From Bacteroidales bacterium (GTDB taxonomy: Bacteria > Bacteroidota > Bacteroidia > Bacteroidales > Lentimicrobiaceae), in NCBI GenBank assembly GCA_016705005.1, contig JADIZB010000024.1, forward strand, positions 11,211-75,210: 64,000 bases of DNA, given 5' to 3'. The stretch's first letter is position 1. Every line of letters starts with the position of its first letter. Of this stretch, positions 7,776 to 17,074 are shown piece after piece. A program made the translations under genes and the position numbers. The notes beneath the pieces are model-generated. The model was not told where the DNA came from, did no database searches, and saw only the letters and a program-made list of their open reading frames with translations.

Positions 7776-8582
7776 TTATTTCTTGTAAAAATCTGTACTC
7801 TCAAAAATTTTATCCGCTGATTTGGCAATAAATCCGGAGTATAATTTTCCATCGGTATCGGCATACCTCATGGCAAATTCATAATAACAGGAAGGTATTT
7901 CGAACGTTCCTTCCTTGAACTTTACCGGAAGAATCCCTGCCATGATGCTTGACTGTTCGAGCAGTTCACCGGGTGTTCCTTTAACTTCGCCACCAGAGCT
8001 GTTGATGATAAAACCATTGTCTTTCAGAAACTGGTTTACCTTGTGAATGTCGTTGTATTTGTTCAGTCCATTGATGCTGACAGTAAAGTGGTTTGCCCTG
8101 AACCCGTATACATAAACCCAGGCAGCGTATTCCGATTCCTTGCGAAGGGTCTCATATACTTCATACGAAGGGGTTCCCCACAGGTTTCCGGCATAAATCA
8201 ATTCGCTTTTTCCGGTCATACCTGAAGGAATTGTATCAATGATTCCTTTAATCGTTTCCTGCAGGAAAGGAGAAAACTCTTCAACCAGCAGTTCGCTGAT
8301 AAAGACACGCGGGGCATCTTTAAATGTCTTATGCTCAAAATGTTTGGCATTCAGCTTTTTCTGTTCAAAATGATAAGAACCTTTATACTCATATCCTACT
8401 TTCAGGAATTCCTGCGACAGCACTTCAACATTGATGCGGGGATCATTGAATGTTCGGAAGGCAATATGATCGTTAAAAACTTCTTCACCTTCCGAAACGA
8501 AGAGGTCATACACCCTTTTTGCTGCGGGGTTCTGAGAAATGTAATCGGCCCATAGCCTGTCAAATACCTGTTGAGCTTCCAT
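7776..8582 (-). CDS. DUF1338 protein, 2-oxoadipate dioxygenase/decarboxylase family (short form)
   Basis: A 268-residue soluble protein of the DUF1338 family. The characterised member HglS is an Fe(II) enzyme that converts 2-oxoadipate to D-2-hydroxyglutarate in lysine breakdown. Family hallmarks are visible: DHIAFRTF near residue 38 (metal His and, four residues on, the substrate Arg), HFTVSIN near residue 167 (second metal His) and CYYEFA near residue 234 (metal Glu). Family members such as HglS are longer, about 460 residues by memory, so this is a compact version. It sits between a lipoate ligase and, past a transposase remnant, a dehydrogenase that could oxidise the product. The substrate is inferred from the family and not proven. 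Confidence 0.75.
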   Translation of the reverse strand: MEAQQVFDRLWADYISQNPAAKRVYDLFVSEGEEVFNDHIAFRTFNDPRINVEVLSQEFLKVGYEYKGSYHFEQKKLNAKHFEHKTFKDAPRVFISELLVEEFSPFLQETIKGIIDTIPSGMTGKSELIYAGNLWGTPSYEVYETLRKESEYAAWVYVYGFRANHFTVSINGLNKYNDIHKVNQFLKDNGFIINSSGGEVKGTPGELLEQSSIMAGILPVKFKEGTFEIPSCYYEFAMRYADTDGKLYSGFIAKSADKIFESTDFYKK

Positions 8583-8660
8583 TTGATTCGGTTGATTTTA
8601 ATATTAAGCCAGTGTTAAACAACGCTGAATGATGAATGTTCAAGATCCTGCTGAAGAGTT

Positions 8661-9641
8661 TCAGAATAAGGCCTTCGCCAGTTCCTCCCTGGTCACATTC
8701 AGAAAGTATTGTGTAATGTCAAATCTGTTAAGCCGGTCGGCTACAGCTGATTCCGAATGGAGCGAACCTTCAAGGGCAGACTCTATTTCAGATGGATCAA
8801 GTTTATTGAAATAGTCGCCGTAAAACCTGGCTTTTTCAATGATACCGTTCACCACTTCGAGTGCCACTTCCAGTTTTCCCCCATTGGTTTTTACTGCTTT
8901 ACGGAAGTTGTATTTCGGGGAATAGCCAAAGTTCCATTCCCAGGTGATGTACTTCTCATCCCTCAGCCTGGAGATAGACCGGATATCTTCTTCTGTAAAG
9001 CTGTAAAGCTGTGAATTTGCGGTTGTTTCAACGATATGGTTCATGATATGATCGCGGAATTCAAGCACAGTCATAGGGATTTGCAGGTGTTCACTGATGT
9101 TGGTAACCCTGCTTCTTACTGATTTAACTGCCTTGTCGGTGAATTTGTCAGGGTCCACATTCAGGGCACCTGAAAGATCGGCCATTTCCGCCGAAAACAA
9201 CAGTGTACCATGATGCAGCACCCTTGATTTATGTACATGTTCAGCATTGCCTGAGAACTTCCGTCCTCCGATCGTCAGGTCATTCCTGCCTTCAAATTTA
9301 GCATCAATTCCAAGTTTCTTCATCACTTCCAGTATGGGAAGGGTAAATTTCCTGAAATCCACCAGCTGATGATGTTCGCCCGAAGCAATAAAAGTAAAAT
9401 TCAGGTTTCCGAGATCATGAAAAACAGCGCCACCTCCCGATAGCCGGCGAACAACTTTGATCTGGTTTTCTTTGACAAAGTCAGCATTGATTTCAGCCAG
9501 GGTATTCTGGTGCTTGCCGACAATGATGGCCGGCTCATTGCGCCATAACATGAAACAATCCCGTTCAAAGTGTTTGAGTACATATTCTTCTGCTGCCAGG
9601 TTAAAGTAGGGGTCGGTTTCATGTCGTATGATACAAAGCAT
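8661..9641 (-). CDS. lplA: Lipoate-protein ligase
   Basis: A 326-residue cytoplasmic ligase that activates lipoate with ATP and attaches it to lysines of 2-oxoacid dehydrogenase E2 subunits and GcvH. Motifs fit LplA: ETDPYFNLAAEEY at the N-terminus, VGKHQNTLAEIN, the RRLSGGGAVFHDLGNLNFTFI block, KFSGNAEHVHKSRVLHHGTLLF, and a C-terminal accessory domain (about residues 240-326; WEWNFGYSPKYNF). The length is typical of two-domain LplA. It lies 78 bases upstream of the DUF1338 gene on the same strand, and a shared transcript is possible. A -7 box TACTTTTG is found 21 bases before its ATG. Confidence 0.9.
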   Translation of the reverse strand: MLCIIRHETDPYFNLAAEEYVLKHFERDCFMLWRNEPAIIVGKHQNTLAEINADFVKENQIKVVRRLSGGGAVFHDLGNLNFTFIASGEHHQLVDFRKFTLPILEVMKKLGIDAKFEGRNDLTIGGRKFSGNAEHVHKSRVLHHGTLLFSAEMADLSGALNVDPDKFTDKAVKSVRSRVTNISEHLQIPMTVLEFRDHIMNHIVETTANSQLYSFTEEDIRSISRLRDEKYITWEWNFGYSPKYNFRKAVKTNGGKLEVALEVVNGIIEKARFYGDYFNKLDPSEIESALEGSLHSESAVADRLNRFDITQYFLNVTREELAKALF

Positions 9642-9661
9642 AGCTGTTGATTTTGAGATTG

Positions 9662-9669
9662 CAAAAGTA
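9662..9669 (-). promoter_or_regulatory. -7 box TACTTTTG for lplA
   Basis: An exact TAnnTTTG match on the minus strand, 21 bases upstream of the lplA start, implying a very short leader. No -33 box is seen at standard spacing. Confidence 0.5.
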
Positions 9670-9772
9670 GCAGTTTGTCCTTAAACAGATTTTATTGTCA
9701 AAGGTTTATTACCGGCCGTCAACGGAAAGGTTGCTTATGAGGGCAAGCTGTTGATTTTACAACGGGTAAATC

Positions 9773-11245
9773 TCAGTCTTTCTGTTTCGATTCCTTTTGT
9801 GCAGCTTTGCGGGTCCATTCCGGAACTGTGGTAGTCAGAAATACACTTTTCTTTTTTAATAATTCAGGCATTTCAAGGCCAACATACTTCTGTGCTTTTT
9901 CTTTGGTAGAGATATCGGGCATTTCAACCGGGATTTTAACACCCTTTCTGCCAAAGATTTCAGTCAGCAGAATTCTGGCTTCCTGCACCTTCTGGATGGA
10001 GGTTCCCAATACCCTGAGCGATTCAACGGGTGAATGAAAACCAAGACCATTGGCAGCTGCAACCCAGTCCCAGCGCCACTGGGCATGACGGATCAGCTGA
10101 AGCACAGGTTTCATTTCTGTTTCTGTGGCTCCGTTGTCCCACGCAGTTTTTGCTTCTATATGTACCCGGGCCAGGTTCTTCTCGGCCAACCGCCTTAATT
10201 CTTCTACTTTACCCTGACGCTCTACCACATTGGCCATGAGTTTTGCCTCGCTTTCGCGATGGCATACCTGGCACGAACCTGAGATATTGGCCAACGGACT
10301 CTGGATCTTATGATCGGTAAACTTCATGCCTCCTTCGCGTTTGTAAGGCATATGACAATCGGCACAGGCAACCCCACGGTCAGCATGAACACCTGTCATA
10401 TACAATTCAAAGTCCGGATGCTGGGCTTTCAACATGGGAGTTCTGCTCAGCTTATGAACCCAGTCCACATGTTCTATCTCATCGTAATAAGCTTCCATAT
10501 TGTCAGCACTGAATCCCTTGTCCCATGGAAAAGTAAGGTACTTACCTTCACCCCTGAAATAATATTCAACATGGCATTGGGCGCATACCAGTGAGCGCAT
10601 CTCCTGCAGGGTTGCTTTGTTGATGTCTTTACCCTGTCTTTGATAGGCTTCGGCCAGAGCCGGACGGGTGATTCGGAGATTCATGGTTTTGGGATCATGA
10701 CAATCCTGGCAGCCAATGTTGTTCACAACCTCATGGCCCAGTTCATCCCATTTGCCTTTATAGAATTCAGCTACACCCATCTGTTCCATCAGCCTTGGTA
10801 CATCCGGGCTTTTGCACGTCCAGCAGGTTGCAGGTTGCGGAACATCGGTTCTGAGGCTTTCACGTATATCTTTAATGGCATAGTAATGACCCCGACCCTG
10901 GTTATATTCCCTCGAGAAAGCATAACCGGCCCACATAACAACCAGTTCGGGATATTTTTCGAGATAATCTACCACGGCAGATCCTCCGTGCGGACTTTGA
11001 AATCCTGTATCAAGCGTGCTCAGGTAGGTTTCATATTCGCGAGGATAGTTCTGACCCCACACCTCATTCCTTGGTTCCCAGTCAGGAATGGCTTTTCCTG
11101 TCTGGAAGTAAAGTTTCGATTCGGTTCGCCTTTCCAGGATGGATGCCGCGAATATGCCAAGAAGGAACACGACCACCGCTGTTAAAAAGAATATCATCCA
11201 GTTGATCCAGGGTTTACGGCCTGATTTGTTCGTTGTGTTTTCCAT
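9773..11245 (-). CDS. nrfA: Ammonia-forming cytochrome c nitrite reductase catalytic subunit
   Basis: A 490-residue exported pentahaem cytochrome that reduces nitrite to ammonium with six electrons. One N-terminal membrane or signal helix (about residues 14-34) leads into the periplasmic body. The diagnostic first haem motif has lysine as axial ligand (CWTCK near residue 143). Four CxxCH motifs follow: CQDCH, CAQCH, CADCH and CQVCH. KAQHPDFELY and the HxP region after CADCHMPY fit the calcium/active-site area. Eleven bases separate it from nrfH upstream, so the pair is an operon. It may serve respiration or nitrite/NO detoxification. The nearby Rrf2 and hemerythrin genes support a nitrogen-oxide context. 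Confidence 0.97.
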   Translation of the reverse strand: MENTTNKSGRKPWINWMIFFLTAVVVFLLGIFAASILERRTESKLYFQTGKAIPDWEPRNEVWGQNYPREYETYLSTLDTGFQSPHGGSAVVDYLEKYPELVVMWAGYAFSREYNQGRGHYYAIKDIRESLRTDVPQPATCWTCKSPDVPRLMEQMGVAEFYKGKWDELGHEVVNNIGCQDCHDPKTMNLRITRPALAEAYQRQGKDINKATLQEMRSLVCAQCHVEYYFRGEGKYLTFPWDKGFSADNMEAYYDEIEHVDWVHKLSRTPMLKAQHPDFELYMTGVHADRGVACADCHMPYKREGGMKFTDHKIQSPLANISGSCQVCHRESEAKLMANVVERQGKVEELRRLAEKNLARVHIEAKTAWDNGATETEMKPVLQLIRHAQWRWDWVAAANGLGFHSPVESLRVLGTSIQKVQEARILLTEIFGRKGVKIPVEMPDISTKEKAQKYVGLEMPELLKKKSVFLTTTVPEWTRKAAQKESKQKD

Positions 11246-11256
11246 GATGCTTTCGT

Positions 11257-11856
11257 TTATTTTGCTTCTGATTCATTGTTTTTCAATGCTTTGTCAAGCC
11301 ATTCCGGTACAACCGACTTCATTCGCGGTAGAATTGTGTAAGGCGCAGCCGATAAGCTGTTCACTGTTCCGTGCGGGGTTTCCCGGTGACAATCCCAGCA
11401 ACGCGCTCCATCGCCATCTTCATGACCATCGGCAGTGACCTCCACAGCCCCAATCATATCCACCAGATCGAAGTGGCAACGGATACAGTTTTGCTGTACC
11501 ACATTGGCCCCCGCCTGTTTGATGCGGATTACCTGAGGCTCTGCCCGGGCAGTAAAAATGGTGGCATGCCGCATCCCGTCCATGGCTTTGAACAGGTACT
11601 TTCTTACAAAACTATCGTGCGGAACATGGCAGTCGTTGCAATGGGCAACTTCACGGTGACTGCTGTGTGTCCATGAGGCATACTGACTGTACATCACATG
11701 GCAGTTGATACATGTTTCCGGGTCATCCGACAGGTAAGAATGGGCATTGGATGCCCTGATGATCAGCAAAACTGTTCCTGTAAGAACCCCAAGCATAATT
11801 ATGACCGGAAGATGCCATTTTTCAGGTGGTTTTAGCAATCGTAACACTCTTTTCAT
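11257..11856 (-). CDS. nrfH: Tetrahaem membrane quinol dehydrogenase subunit of nitrite reductase
   Basis: A 199-residue NapC/NirT-family protein. A short cytoplasmic N-terminus and one membrane helix (about residues 17-35) anchor four haem motifs in the periplasm: CINCH, CNDCH, CIRCH and CWDCH. It oxidises menaquinol and feeds electrons to NrfA. First gene of the nrfHA operon, with a strong promoter about 75 bases upstream. A GTATTTAAAATA element lies in the leader and resembles those at the two Rrf2 genes. The length is in the usual range for NrfH. Confidence 0.96.
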   Translation of the reverse strand: MKRVLRLLKPPEKWHLPVIIMLGVLTGTVLLIIRASNAHSYLSDDPETCINCHVMYSQYASWTHSSHREVAHCNDCHVPHDSFVRKYLFKAMDGMRHATIFTARAEPQVIRIKQAGANVVQQNCIRCHFDLVDMIGAVEVTADGHEDGDGARCWDCHRETPHGTVNSLSAAPYTILPRMKSVVPEWLDKALKNNESEAK

Positions 11857-11882
11857 ACGCTGCCTTTTATATGTGAGATGTT

Positions 11883-11894
11883 GTATTTAAAATA
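11883..11894. promoter_or_regulatory. GTATTTAAAATA element in the nrfH leader
   Basis: A 12-bp partly palindromic element between the nrf promoter and the nrfH start. It matches in style the elements at 22704-22715 and 23304-23315 upstream of two Rrf2 genes. A role as an Rrf2 operator is inferred. Confidence 0.4.
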
Positions 11895-11928
11895 AAAGTA
11901 AACAAGTACTAGAATTCGTATACATAAG

Positions 11929-11959
11929 CAAATATAGAAATACCTTGTAAACAGGCAAA
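11929..11959 (-). promoter_or_regulatory. Canonical Bacteroidetes promoter of nrfHA
   Basis: TTTG (-33; plus-strand CAAA at 11956-11959), a 19-base spacer, and TATATTTG (-7; 11929-11936) on the minus strand. Both boxes and the spacing fit the Bacteroidetes consensus. Transcription should begin near 11922, just past the end of the neighbouring T9SS gene. Confidence 0.8.
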
Positions 11960-11962
11960 GAT

Positions 11963-14900
11963 TTATCGTACAATGATTATTTTTTGTTCACCGATTTTGC
12001 CACCATCATGTTGCAGAATAAACAAATAGGTACCGGCATCAAGCTGACTGACATCCACGATCTGCTGTCCGTATGATTTTTCAATGGCCATCTCACGGAT
12101 AAGCTGACCGGAAATGTTTGAAATCTGCAGCTTCCCGTTTATCAGTCCATATTCCGAGAAATAATCGAGAATCACATATTCTTTTGCAGGAACCGGGAAG
12201 ATTGTAAAACCAGCGCCTGAAAAAACGACCGGAGGGATTACGGGGGGCGAAATTGTACCCGGGTCTCCCGGAAAAATATAGGGCTCGCTGTAGTCGCTCT
12301 GATTATAATAATTCAGGGCGCTTAACGCGAAGATACCGGCTTCGCTGCCCGAGGCCAGTTGTGAAATCAGGTCATATTCGGTCTGATTCAGCATTAAATT
12401 TATTTTCCCTTCCGGGAATGACCTGAGATTGGCTCCGAGCAATCCTGACATCTCATTGTGAAGTGCTTCATCCGGTTGTGAAAAGTTTGCAGGAATCCCC
12501 TGCAGGATAAATTCAGCCTCTTCCTCATTTCCTCTTGCAGCGGTGATGAACGAGGCCAGGTAATGGCTTTCAGGCCTGTCATCGTCCAAAAGGAAAGGTA
12601 TGATCTGATCAGTGCCGTTGGCGATTGAATCCGCTAGCTGTAGTGATCTTCCGGTAAACATTATGTCGCGTGCCATTCTTGCAGCATTCAGCTCCGATAC
12701 TGCAAGTTCGGAAGCCGAATACTGCGTGTAAGCCGGAGCCAGCGATGCAAGCATATAGCTCTCCAACGGAGGATTCATCTTCCCAATGGCCTCCATAACC
12801 TCAATGTTTCTTACGAAATGATTGTTCCTTGAAAGGACATCAAAGATGAGGGTATTCGGTATGATTTCTTGTCTTTCGATAAGTGCCCTGAGCGTTTTCG
12901 CTGACAAAAACGGTGAAATTGAAACCAGCTTTGCGATCAGGCCGGTAACCTGATCCGGTGTGCAATGGATGATCTCCGAAACAATGTTTTCAGAATTTCC
13001 GCCATCAAGTTTATTTCTGTAAGATTGATCCTTACTGGCATACAAATGATTGAAATAATCAAAATTATTTCCGGTTTCAATGCCACCTGACATAAGATAA
13101 TCAGGCCTGTAAGCGCTGTCCTGTGGAAAGGGTTGCCCGATATTCACCGGATAAACCCTGAAATGGCTGATTGGTCGAAGGTTTGTACTGTCAGTATTGG
13201 CATAGTAATGATAATAAAGCATTTCACCGGCATTGTGAACATCAGCATCCCGGTGCCATTTGCTATAGCTGAAGTGGTTTCCGGCAGGCACGGCCGGGTA
13301 TTCGCCTGAAGCCCCCTGGTGCAGGGCAATTCCGTTGTTTGTTTCTGTACTGTCGTTGGTCAGGCAGATATCATACTCATTGCCTTCGAACCAGTTATAA
13401 AGAATCCTTAATCCGCTGAACCCGTCTGCACTGCGATTAGAATTCTGTGCAAGTATTGCATAATTGGTGTTGATGATGCTGTTACCGGAAACGGCATTGT
13501 TCAGCCTTCCGCAGCGGTTAAAAATCATACCGGCCGATTTCGATCGGGGAACAATGGTCCCAAGCGGCCCCCTGATCACATTATCTGAAATGCTAAAATA
13601 ATTGCAATGATCCATATAAACCGCAGTTGCAGCAGGTTTCAGCGAATCATTGACATTTGGTGAATTAAGATTGAAGTTGCATTTGCTGATTTTGCAGAGG
13701 TTCATCCCTGCAAGATAGACGCCTGTAAGGTTCCGGTCGAATTTTACATTGGATATATCTGCCGAAAAACCCGGAGAAGATGAGGTTGCCTTTATTCCAC
13801 ACCATAACTGTCTGAATACGGCGTCTGCATTCAGACCAAAAGGTACAGAATCGAGCGATGGAAGCTTACCGACTATAAATGTGGAATTGAAGCTGTTGAT
13901 CCCAATGCCGCGGCTGTGGTAGGGGAGGCCTGAAACCGGAAGGTTATTCTCGAACTGGCAACTGATAAACCTGATACCATGCGACCCTTTCAGACTTACC
14001 AGATCTCCTGCTGTAGAACCATCAGGAAGGGGTTTATTGGTTACAAACTGACACAGGCTGAAAACAGAAGGGTTCTCTCCTTTTGTTGCATTGATCTCAA
14101 TGCCATGGGTGTTGTTAATGAACTTTGCGTTGTCGGCATAGATAATTCCTCCCCCGGATCCCAAAACCGGATGGCCATCTCCGTCAATGCCTATGGTTTT
14201 TACTGCCGTATCTGCATACTGGATTGATCCTCCATGCAACAGGGTGAGTTTTCCCTGTTGACGCGTCGGGTCATCGTATCCGGCCCATCCATAGAGTCTG
14301 ACTCCATCCCACATGCCGCTACATTCATTGGTCAGCGTACCACGGTCAATCCTGAGTTCAGCTCCCGGCATAACTTTGATTCTGCGGTTCAGACCCATCT
14401 CCACGACAGAACTCACGATGAGCTTTCCTCCGGGGTTGATGACAACATCCTGCAGCACTTTACGTTTGCCTGACCATTCCACGGTGTCATTGATCACCAG
14501 TTCACCTTCAGTCAGAGGCAGGCACAAATCAGCCTCCCAGAGTCCGCGACCAAACGTTCCGGCGATGATCTTGCGGCGGGAATAACTTATTTTAATATCG
14601 GCAACAATGGTCAGGGGCAAGCCGGTTCCAAACCTTTCCCATCGGGTCATATGATCATCCCTGTAGTAAACACCGGCGTCTGTCGCTGCCAGCAGCACAT
14701 CATAACCAGCACCATTCACATAGGTTATCGTACTGACCGGAAGTGCAGGAAGACCTTCGGAGAAATTCAGCCAGGTAGCTCCTCCGTCAACTGTCATGTA
14801 TACTCTCCGGTTATCCCATTCATGGTCGAGTGATAGCCAGAATTTTAACGGATTTTCGGGATGAAACGTGATGTCAGAAATGCCGGCATAATCAAGGTTC

Positions 14901-16825
14901 AGGCTGCCAGTCGGGGTAATGTTAAACCAGTGGTTGCCACCATCCGGTGTGATCCAGAGTTTTGAAGGTTGCGGCATCTCCCAGTTGGGATTCTCAAAGG
15001 CAGCTGCCAATACCTTATTGTTCGAAGGAGCGATGCGTACAGCAATCAGTTTTTGTTCGCCGGCTGCTGAAAAATCAGAGATTTTTTCCCAGGTCAGTGC
15101 GCCGTCGACCGACTTCCATACATTCCTTACTCCGACATACAATGTAGCCGGATCAACAGGGTCCATGGCTATCGGTTTATCATTGCGCCCGATTTCTGTG
15201 GTATCCGGAATTCCGAAATAATTGAAGAAAGCTCCTCCATCGGTTGACTTAAGAATAAAGATATTGGGTTGGGTGTTTTTCGGAGGTACCGAGATCATAT
15301 AAACGATATCCGGATTCCCGTGGTCAATAACACCTTCGTAGGCATCAGATACCTTGGCATTTTTCGTCCATACACCAGTTTGGAAATTATAAAACGACAG
15401 GTTCGCATCCTGGGGGCCGGCATACATCATATCGCTGTTTTCACCTATGGCAATGTTGTGAAACTGGGTGATGTTCAACCCATTTCGTGTTATGTCAACC
15501 CACGATTCAGCACCTGTTTCCGATTTGCTTACGCCTCCGTCGTTGGCCATATACAGCAGATCTTTCCCTTCTGTCGGAAAGATGTGGAGATCCCTGATGT
15601 CATGATGATATTTATGATCGCTGCAATAAATGTATTTTGCTGAATCTCCTTCGATCCTGTATTTGTAAAGCCAGACACCGCCCAGATAAAATTCATCCCT
15701 GTTCGAAGGTGATAATCCGAACTCAAGCTTCCAGTAACCGGCAAGCGGATTGTATTCGAGGAATATTTTACTGTAGGATTGGCCACCATCGGTTGATTTA
15801 TACAAATCGAGCCTGGCCGAAGGGTTTGTGTCAGTTGTGTCATAAGTTTCAGCCATCACATACAGCAGATCGGGATCATAAGCAGGTTTTGCCACTTCTA
15901 CCCGGCTGATGGCAAAATGGCTGTCCAACGGAAGGTTTGCCGACATTTCTGTCCAGGTAATTCCGGCATCTGAACTCTTCAGGAAACGGTTCCCTGTCGC
16001 ATAGATGACGTCAGGATTTAAGGGATCGGTTTTGATGGCAACCAGTTCAGCACCATCGTCTGAGTATACCGGTTGCCAGTTTTTTGCACTATCATCGGAT
16101 CTGAAAATGTAACCTTTTAGTCTGAATTCGGTGTTGACCAGAGCAATTAATGTACCCGGATCTTGCGGAAGCATTGCCATTTTCCTGACGGTAAAATTTG
16201 ATGCCATGATGCTGCTGTTGAGTCCGGTCTGTTCCCATGTAATTCCTCCGTCGTTACTCATCATTACACCATGGCCATATGCCCTGCCAAAACCCAGATG
16301 CCCGGTTCCTATATAGATTCTTTTTTTATTTCCGGGATCAACCTGAATGCTCAGAACCCCGGTCGTAAGATAGGTGTCAGAGAGCGAAATCCAGTTTTCC
16401 CCTCCGTCGGTTGTTCTGAATATCCCTCCAGTATTGCTTCCGGCATAAATTGTACTGAAATTGCTTGTATCGATCCATATAGAACTTACAAGTCCGAGCT
16501 GTGCAAGAACAGGATGGGTGGTTTTAAACGGACCCAGCGGATACCATTGAGCCGACTGATAATTGCCCGGTATTTCACGTTTGGCAATATCATCCCTGAA
16601 GTTATCGAGCGATTTCAGATAGCTTCCCATACTTCCGGAACTATCAGCCCTGGCTGAAGCAAACCATTCCGACCGCATATACTGCCTGCTTTGCAAAGCA
16701 GGGTGAAAGGCATTTATTCCCTGGGCCATTCCCATGAAGGGAAGCCCTGAAAAAAGTATTACTACAACAACGATTAAGTATTTATATCCTGAAGGTAGCT
16801 TATATGCAGATTGATGAGTTTTCAT
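11963..16825 (-). CDS. Giant T9SS-secreted beta-propeller / beta-helix protein
   Basis: A 1620-residue exported protein. The N-terminus has a signal peptide (about residues 15-35, ending GMAQ). Residues about 100-800 carry many sortilin/BNR-like repeats (FRTTDGGENW, MMSNDGGITW, YKSTDGGQSY, YMTVDGGATW), each with an S/T-x-DGG-x-W turn, and should form one or two propellers. Residues about 810-1210 look like a right-handed parallel beta-helix (GIEINATKG, GVYLAGMNLCKISKCNF, YAILAQNSNRS). A helical segment, about residues 1280-1510, follows. The last roughly 75 residues (FPVPAKEYVILDY...IREMAI...LDAGTYLFIL...KIIIVR) form a type A T9SS sorting domain. Probably a cell-surface or released glycan-binding protein. 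No catalytic motif is evident. Confidence 0.8.
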   Translation of the reverse strand: MKTHQSAYKLPSGYKYLIVVVVILFSGLPFMGMAQGINAFHPALQSRQYMRSEWFASARADSSGSMGSYLKSLDNFRDDIAKREIPGNYQSAQWYPLGPFKTTHPVLAQLGLVSSIWIDTSNFSTIYAGSNTGGIFRTTDGGENWISLSDTYLTTGVLSIQVDPGNKKRIYIGTGHLGFGRAYGHGVMMSNDGGITWEQTGLNSSIMASNFTVRKMAMLPQDPGTLIALVNTEFRLKGYIFRSDDSAKNWQPVYSDDGAELVAIKTDPLNPDVIYATGNRFLKSSDAGITWTEMSANLPLDSHFAISRVEVAKPAYDPDLLYVMAETYDTTDTNPSARLDLYKSTDGGQSYSKIFLEYNPLAGYWKLEFGLSPSNRDEFYLGGVWLYKYRIEGDSAKYIYCSDHKYHHDIRDLHIFPTEGKDLLYMANDGGVSKSETGAESWVDITRNGLNITQFHNIAIGENSDMMYAGPQDANLSFYNFQTGVWTKNAKVSDAYEGVIDHGNPDIVYMISVPPKNTQPNIFILKSTDGGAFFNYFGIPDTTEIGRNDKPIAMDPVDPATLYVGVRNVWKSVDGALTWEKISDFSAAGEQKLIAVRIAPSNNKVLAAAFENPNWEMPQPSKLWITPDGGNHWFNITPTGSLNLDYAGISDITFHPENPLKFWLSLDHEWDNRRVYMTVDGGATWLNFSEGLPALPVSTITYVNGAGYDVLLAATDAGVYYRDDHMTRWERFGTGLPLTIVADIKISYSRRKIIAGTFGRGLWEADLCLPLTEGELVINDTVEWSGKRKVLQDVVINPGGKLIVSSVVEMGLNRRIKVMPGAELRIDRGTLTNECSGMWDGVRLYGWAGYDDPTRQQGKLTLLHGGSIQYADTAVKTIGIDGDGHPVLGSGGGIIYADNAKFINNTHGIEINATKGENPSVFSLCQFVTNKPLPDGSTAGDLVSLKGSHGIRFISCQFENNLPVSGLPYHSRGIGINSFNSTFIVGKLPSLDSVPFGLNADAVFRQLWCGIKATSSSPGFSADISNVKFDRNLTGVYLAGMNLCKISKCNFNLNSPNVNDSLKPAATAVYMDHCNYFSISDNVIRGPLGTIVPRSKSAGMIFNRCGRLNNAVSGNSIINTNYAILAQNSNRSADGFSGLRILYNWFEGNEYDICLTNDSTETNNGIALHQGASGEYPAVPAGNHFSYSKWHRDADVHNAGEMLYYHYYANTDSTNLRPISHFRVYPVNIGQPFPQDSAYRPDYLMSGGIETGNNFDYFNHLYASKDQSYRNKLDGGNSENIVSEIIHCTPDQVTGLIAKLVSISPFLSAKTLRALIERQEIIPNTLIFDVLSRNNHFVRNIEVMEAIGKMNPPLESYMLASLAPAYTQYSASELAVSELNAARMARDIMFTGRSLQLADSIANGTDQIIPFLLDDDRPESHYLASFITAARGNEEEAEFILQGIPANFSQPDEALHNEMSGLLGANLRSFPEGKINLMLNQTEYDLISQLASGSEAGIFALSALNYYNQSDYSEPYIFPGDPGTISPPVIPPVVFSGAGFTIFPVPAKEYVILDYFSEYGLINGKLQISNISGQLIREMAIEKSYGQQIVDVSQLDAGTYLFILQHDGGKIGEQKIIIVR

Positions 16826-17074
16826 AGCAGTTTGAATGAATCAGCGCCCGGTCACAAAGAAAAGTTGCAATCAGTCTGACCCATCAGTGAATGGAAGAGG
16901 TGTAATGATCAGGTCAGGCAAATGTTTCCATGTCAGAAACATCCATCCAAAGATAATTATAATGTAGATCAGAAAAATGGAAAACCGGTTTCAGACAAGT
17001 AAAATTTATCCGGATTTCCGGGGTACACACTTTAAATTATAGGTATGTTTTACTGTGGTAAAGGCCGGGGGAAT

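Noticed and set aside
7586..7831. Forward frame of 81 codons next to the DUF1338 gene
   Set aside because: It passes through the terminator hairpin and into the DUF1338 coding strand, and its composition is not protein-like.
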